Positions 6,763 through 8,107 of a stretch of DNA of 8,107 nucleotides are shown one piece after another; the first letter of the stretch is position 1, and every line of letters begins with the position of its first letter. The stretch spans positions 1-8,107 of the forward strand of contig JANWHL010000026.1 in the NCBI GenBank assembly GCA_025450405.1, given 5' to 3'. The DNA is from Ktedonobacterales bacterium. Its GTDB lineage: Bacteria; Chloroflexota; Ktedonobacteria; Ktedonobacterales; JADMIN01. Under the pieces are notes generated by a model, which did no database searches, had not been told where the DNA came from, and saw nothing but the letters and a program-made list of their open reading frames with translations. The position numbers and the translations under genes were made by a program.

Positions 6763-6774
6763 CAGGTCCATACC

Positions 6775-6804
6775 ATGATATGACGCGCTTGGGGATTATG
6801 GCAA
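6775..6804 (-). promoter_or_regulatory. Sigma-70-like promoter of the kinase-KaiC-receiver operon
   Basis: On the minus strand TTGCCA (6799-6804) matches the -35 consensus at 5 of 6 bases and TATCAT (6775-6780) matches the -10 consensus at 5 of 6, with an 18-base spacer. Transcription would begin near 6768, leaving a leader of about 53 bases to the ATG at 6715. This AT-richer pocket stands out from the surrounding GC-rich DNA. No other promoter is evident before either of the two downstream genes. Confidence 0.6.
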
Positions 6805-6875
6805 CTTTCATGTCCCGCGGTACCCGTTCGATGAGGCGTCTGGAGGCGACGCATCAGGATGGCGGCCATGGGCGG

Positions 6876-7014
6876 GGGTGGCGGAGCGAGGATGCGCCCT
6901 GAAGGACGCGGGTAATCAGCCGGGCGCGGATCGGCGGCCACCGGCGAGCGGGGTGGTGTGGCGAGGAGGCGCCCTGAAGGACGCGGCGAATCACCGGCCG
7001 GTGAGCGGGGTGGT
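6876..7014. repeat. Diverged tandem repeat carrying a TGAA-loop hairpin
   Basis: The segment 6876-6918 recurs at 6951-6993 with 37 of 43 bases identical. Its core GCGCCCTGAAGGACGCGG is exact in both copies (6894-6911 and 6969-6986). In each core, GCGCCC and GGACGC fold around a TGAA loop with a single mismatch. A second block, CCGGCGAGCGGGGTGGT (6941-6957), recurs with one change at 6998-7014, beginning a third partial unit. The spacing between the blocks differs between copies (24 against 6 bases). The array lies just upstream of the -35 of the kinase operon. It is not a CRISPR: the units are too few and the spacers too irregular. Confidence 0.7.
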
Positions 7015-7130
7015 TGGGGGGCCGCGGCGCGCGTCCGCGAACGGCCTCAGGTCGGTGGCTGGGGGCTTCCAGGTACGAGGTCCGCCCACGCGACCTCTCC
7101 CGAATCGGAATGAGCGGCCGCCTGGCGATG

Positions 7131-7139
7131 TGCTAGAAT
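7131..7139 (+). promoter_or_regulatory. Extended -10 promoter element upstream of the PPOX gene
   Basis: TGCTAGAAT is a TGn extended -10 with TAGAAT matching TATAAT at 5 of 6 bases. No good -35 lies 16-18 bases upstream, which is tolerated by extended -10 promoters. Transcription would start near 7146 and give a leader of nearly 200 bases before the PPOX start. An 8-base palindrome, ATCCGGAT (7138-7145), overlaps the expected start site. Confidence 0.4.
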
Positions 7140-7167
7140 CCGGATGGCAGTTGGCTTTTCTGTGCCT

Positions 7168-7290
7168 ATGCGAGTGAGTCTGGTCACGGGGATCGCGGAG
7201 TCGGGGGGCGGCAAGCGCCAAGCGCTAGCGCGGATGGTGGGCGCTCCACGAGCGCGAGACGGCGCGATCGAGGCGGCGCGACCGATCTGA
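7168..7290 (+). CDS. Possible small ORF or leader peptide, 40 residues, unrecognised
   Basis: An ATG at 7168 opens a 40-codon frame ending in TGA at 7288-7290. It begins about 22 bases after the likely transcription start of the extended -10 element, and its stop directly abuts a strong hairpin at 7290-7308, followed by the PPOX ribosome binding site. No clear Shine-Dalgarno precedes it. The predicted peptide starts MRVSLVTGIAESGGGKRQ and is basic, with no known domain. Third-position GC is high (about three quarters) but not decisive in DNA of this composition. It may be a chance frame; the arrangement is the only argument for it. Confidence 0.2.
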   Translation: MRVSLVTGIAESGGGKRQALARMVGAPRARDGAIEAARPI

Positions 7291-7308
7291 CGCGCCTTTG
7301 GAGGGCGC
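7290..7308 (+). promoter_or_regulatory. Stable hairpin in the leader of the PPOX gene
   Basis: CGCGCC and GGCGCG pair perfectly, with T-G and T-A pairs extending the stem toward a three-base loop. No T tract follows, so it is not a typical intrinsic terminator. It ends 16 bases before the PPOX Shine-Dalgarno and could act as an attenuator-like or RNA-stability element. This is inference. Confidence 0.35.
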
Positions 7309-7341
7309 GGTCCACTGGAGGGCCGGGAGGAGCTGGTATCT

Positions 7342-7767
7342 ATGCTCGATCGTTCAACCCCGGATGGTGCGCGTATCGCGGAGCGGCTCGACCGGGAGGA
7401 GTACGCGTACTTCACGTCGGTCCGTCCGGATGGCCGGCCGCATACGGTGCCGGTCTGCTTCCTGTGGGATGGCGCGACGATCCTGATCTTCAGCCTGCCG
7501 GACACGGTGAAGTGTCGCAACATTCGCCAGAATCCCCAGGTGTCGTTCACGCTGGAGATCGGCAGGATCACGCCAGAGAACGTGCCCATCACGGTGGAGG
7601 GCACGGCGGCGCTGGTGGATGAGCCGGGTATCGAGTTCATGATGCCGGCCTACGCCGCCAAGTACGCGCCGCTCGCCGACCGGCTTGGCGCGACGCTGGA
7701 AGGGCTGGCGCGCATGTATACGCAGGCGATTCGCCTGACGCCCACGCGGTTCCGGCTGGACCCGTAA
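7342..7767 (+). CDS. PPOX-fold (pyridoxamine 5'-phosphate oxidase-like) F420/FMN oxidoreductase
   Basis: This 141-residue protein matches the small split-barrel PPOX family that binds FMN or coenzyme F420. Visible hallmarks are the strand pair YAYFTSVRPDGRPHTVPVCF (21-40), LWDGATILIFS (41-51), the cofactor phosphate-binding stretch KCRNIRQNPQVSF (57-69), then an ITVEGTAALV strand (83-92) and a C-terminal RLTPTRFRLDP. The length (about 130-150) and the K-RNI-NP pattern resemble the class annotated as F420-dependent TIGR enzymes of actinobacteria and Chloroflexi; F420 against FMN cannot be decided by eye. The start at 7342 has GGGAGGAG (7325-7332) nine bases before it. The gene is divergent from the signalling operon and apparently unrelated. 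A short GC hairpin follows its stop (7771-7784) without a T tract. The natural substrate is unknown; flavin- or F420-dependent reduction of a small molecule is the family expectation. Confidence 0.85.
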   Translation: MLDRSTPDGARIAERLDREEYAYFTSVRPDGRPHTVPVCFLWDGATILIFSLPDTVKCRNIRQNPQVSFTLEIGRITPENVPITVEGTAALVDEPGIEFMMPAYAAKYAPLADRLGATLEGLARMYTQAIRLTPTRFRLDP

Positions 7768-7770
7768 CGC

Positions 7771-7784
7771 CGGGCCGCCGCCCG
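7771..7784 (+). terminator. Weak candidate terminator hairpin after the PPOX gene
   Basis: CGGGC and GCCCG pair perfectly around a CGCC loop three bases after the stop codon. There is no T tract, so this is at best a non-canonical terminator or a 3'-end stabilising hairpin. A competing stem, CCCG-CA-CGGG, overlaps it at 7781-7790. Confidence 0.25.
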
Positions 7785-7878
7785 CACGGGTGTGGGTCAG
7801 TCCGCGCCAACAGGCGCACGAGCTCGGCCGATGGTCCGGAGAGACTCGAGGGCGGAGAGCGGGATGCACGCCAACGTG

Positions 7879-7904
7879 CTACACTCACGACCTACACTCT
7901 CGAC
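7879..7904. repeat. Tandem 13-bp direct repeat upstream of the DHFR-family gene
   Basis: CTACACTCACGAC (7879-7891) is followed directly by CTACACTCTCGAC (7892-7904), with one mismatch. The repeat begins within an extended -10-like TGCTACACT (7877-7885) and ends about 55 bases before the start at 7960. It could be a regulator binding site on one face of the helix roughly every turn, or simple slippage. No -35 of quality was found. Confidence 0.5.
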
Positions 7905-7959
7905 GGCGCCCACTGGGCGGGACAGAGGTGGCCTGATACGCTGGGGAAGGAGCGGCTAG

Positions 7960-8107
7960 ATGCGCAAGATCGTCGTCTCCGAGTTTGTGTCGCTGGATGG
8001 GGTGATGCAGGCGCCAGGTGGCGCGGACGAGGATACGGATGGCGGCTTCACCCAGGGTGGTTGGACGCACCCCTACTGGCATGACGAGATCGGCGCCCAT
8101 TTCGGCC
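7960..8107 (+). CDS. Dihydrofolate reductase / RibD C-terminal family protein, 5' part only
   Basis: Only the first 49 codons are in the window; the frame is open to the right edge. The protein starts MRKIVVSEFVSLDGVMQAPG, the typical opening of the stand-alone RibD-C/DHFR-like family (YyaP/YwjB type), in which the first strand is followed by the S-LDGV cofactor-edge motif. A GGWTHPYW segment follows, also usual for the family. AAGGAG (7947-7952) lies seven bases before the ATG and fixes the start. The family is thought to use NADPH for reduction, but most stand-alone members have no known substrate. It may share a transcript with the PPOX gene 192 bases upstream, though that gap and the repeat in it favour a separate promoter. 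Confidence 0.87.
   Translation, partial: MRKIVVSEFVSLDGVMQAPGGADEDTDGGFTQGGWTHPYWHDEIGAHFG

Larger units (their letters stand above)
6716..7341. other. Divergent intergenic region between the kinase operon and the PPOX gene
   Basis: These 626 bases separate two divergently transcribed units and contain no gene I can support firmly. From left to right they hold the kinase ribosome binding site and promoter, a diverged tandem repeat with a small hairpin (6876-7014), an extended -10 element (7131-7139), a possible 40-codon leader ORF (7168-7290) and a strong hairpin (7290-7308). Other open frames across it run antisense into neighbouring genes and have no recognisable product. Confidence 0.55.

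Noticed and set aside
6716..6811. N-terminal extension of the kinase to an ATG at 6811
   Set aside because: The extra 32 residues lie across the sigma-70-like promoter and upstream of its expected start site; the ATG at 6715 has the good Shine-Dalgarno.
6876..7014. CRISPR array
   Set aside because: Only two full units, diverged repeats and unequal spacers (24 and 6 bases between blocks); no cas gene nearby.
7047..7640. 197-residue minus-strand frame across the intergenic region and the PPOX gene
   Set aside because: Half of it is antisense to the well-supported PPOX gene and the translation is Ser/Arg/Pro-rich with no motif.

Overview
The window is GC-rich (by eye about two thirds G+C) bacterial DNA with an accessory or signalling character. 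The organism cannot be named from it. High GC, a PPOX-class F420/flavin-type oxidoreductase and a KaiC-type ATPase next to a multi-sensor histidine kinase would fit a Chloroflexota or actinobacterial-like lineage, but this is a guess from style, not a taxonomic call.

Layout: (1) 1-347 is non-coding. It holds C/G-rich palindromic repeats at the left edge, two abutting perfect palindromes at 111-133, and a near-consensus sigma-54 type -24/-12 element at 278-293. (2) 348-752 (+) is a stand-alone receiver-domain protein. (3) 805-6715 (-) is a tight three-gene operon, read right to left: a 1294-residue cytosolic sensor histidine kinase (PAS, MEDS, PAS, GAF, PAS, GAF, HisKA, HATPase), then a 548-residue KaiC-like double-domain ATPase, then a second stand-alone receiver protein. 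Both junctions are 4-base ATGA stop/start overlaps. A good sigma-70-like promoter (-35 at 6799-6804, -10 at 6775-6780) and a clear ribosome binding site precede the kinase. (4) 6716-7341 is a 626-base intergenic region with diverged tandem repeats carrying a small hairpin, an extended -10 element, a possible 40-codon leader ORF and a strong hairpin. (5) 7342-7767 (+) is a small PPOX-fold oxidoreductase. (6) 7960 to the right edge (+) is the start of a dihydrofolate-reductase/RibD-C family protein.

Working model (inference): the kinase integrates several small-molecule or redox inputs in the cytosol, one of them through a MEDS domain, which I recall as a degenerate relative of the KaiC fold. 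The KaiC-like ATPase is made from the same transcript with translational coupling, so it probably works physically with the kinase. The phosphate may go to one or both single-domain receivers, neither of which has an output domain. No KaiA, KaiB or DNA-binding output protein is encoded here. The KaiC homologue keeps both P-loops but has lost the first of the paired catalytic glutamates in each half, and keeps only one of the two adjacent phosphosites (Ser kept, Thr lost). It therefore looks like a KaiC-derived signalling partner rather than a canonical clock protein. The two genes on the right look like ordinary metabolic or redox genes unrelated to the signalling cluster.
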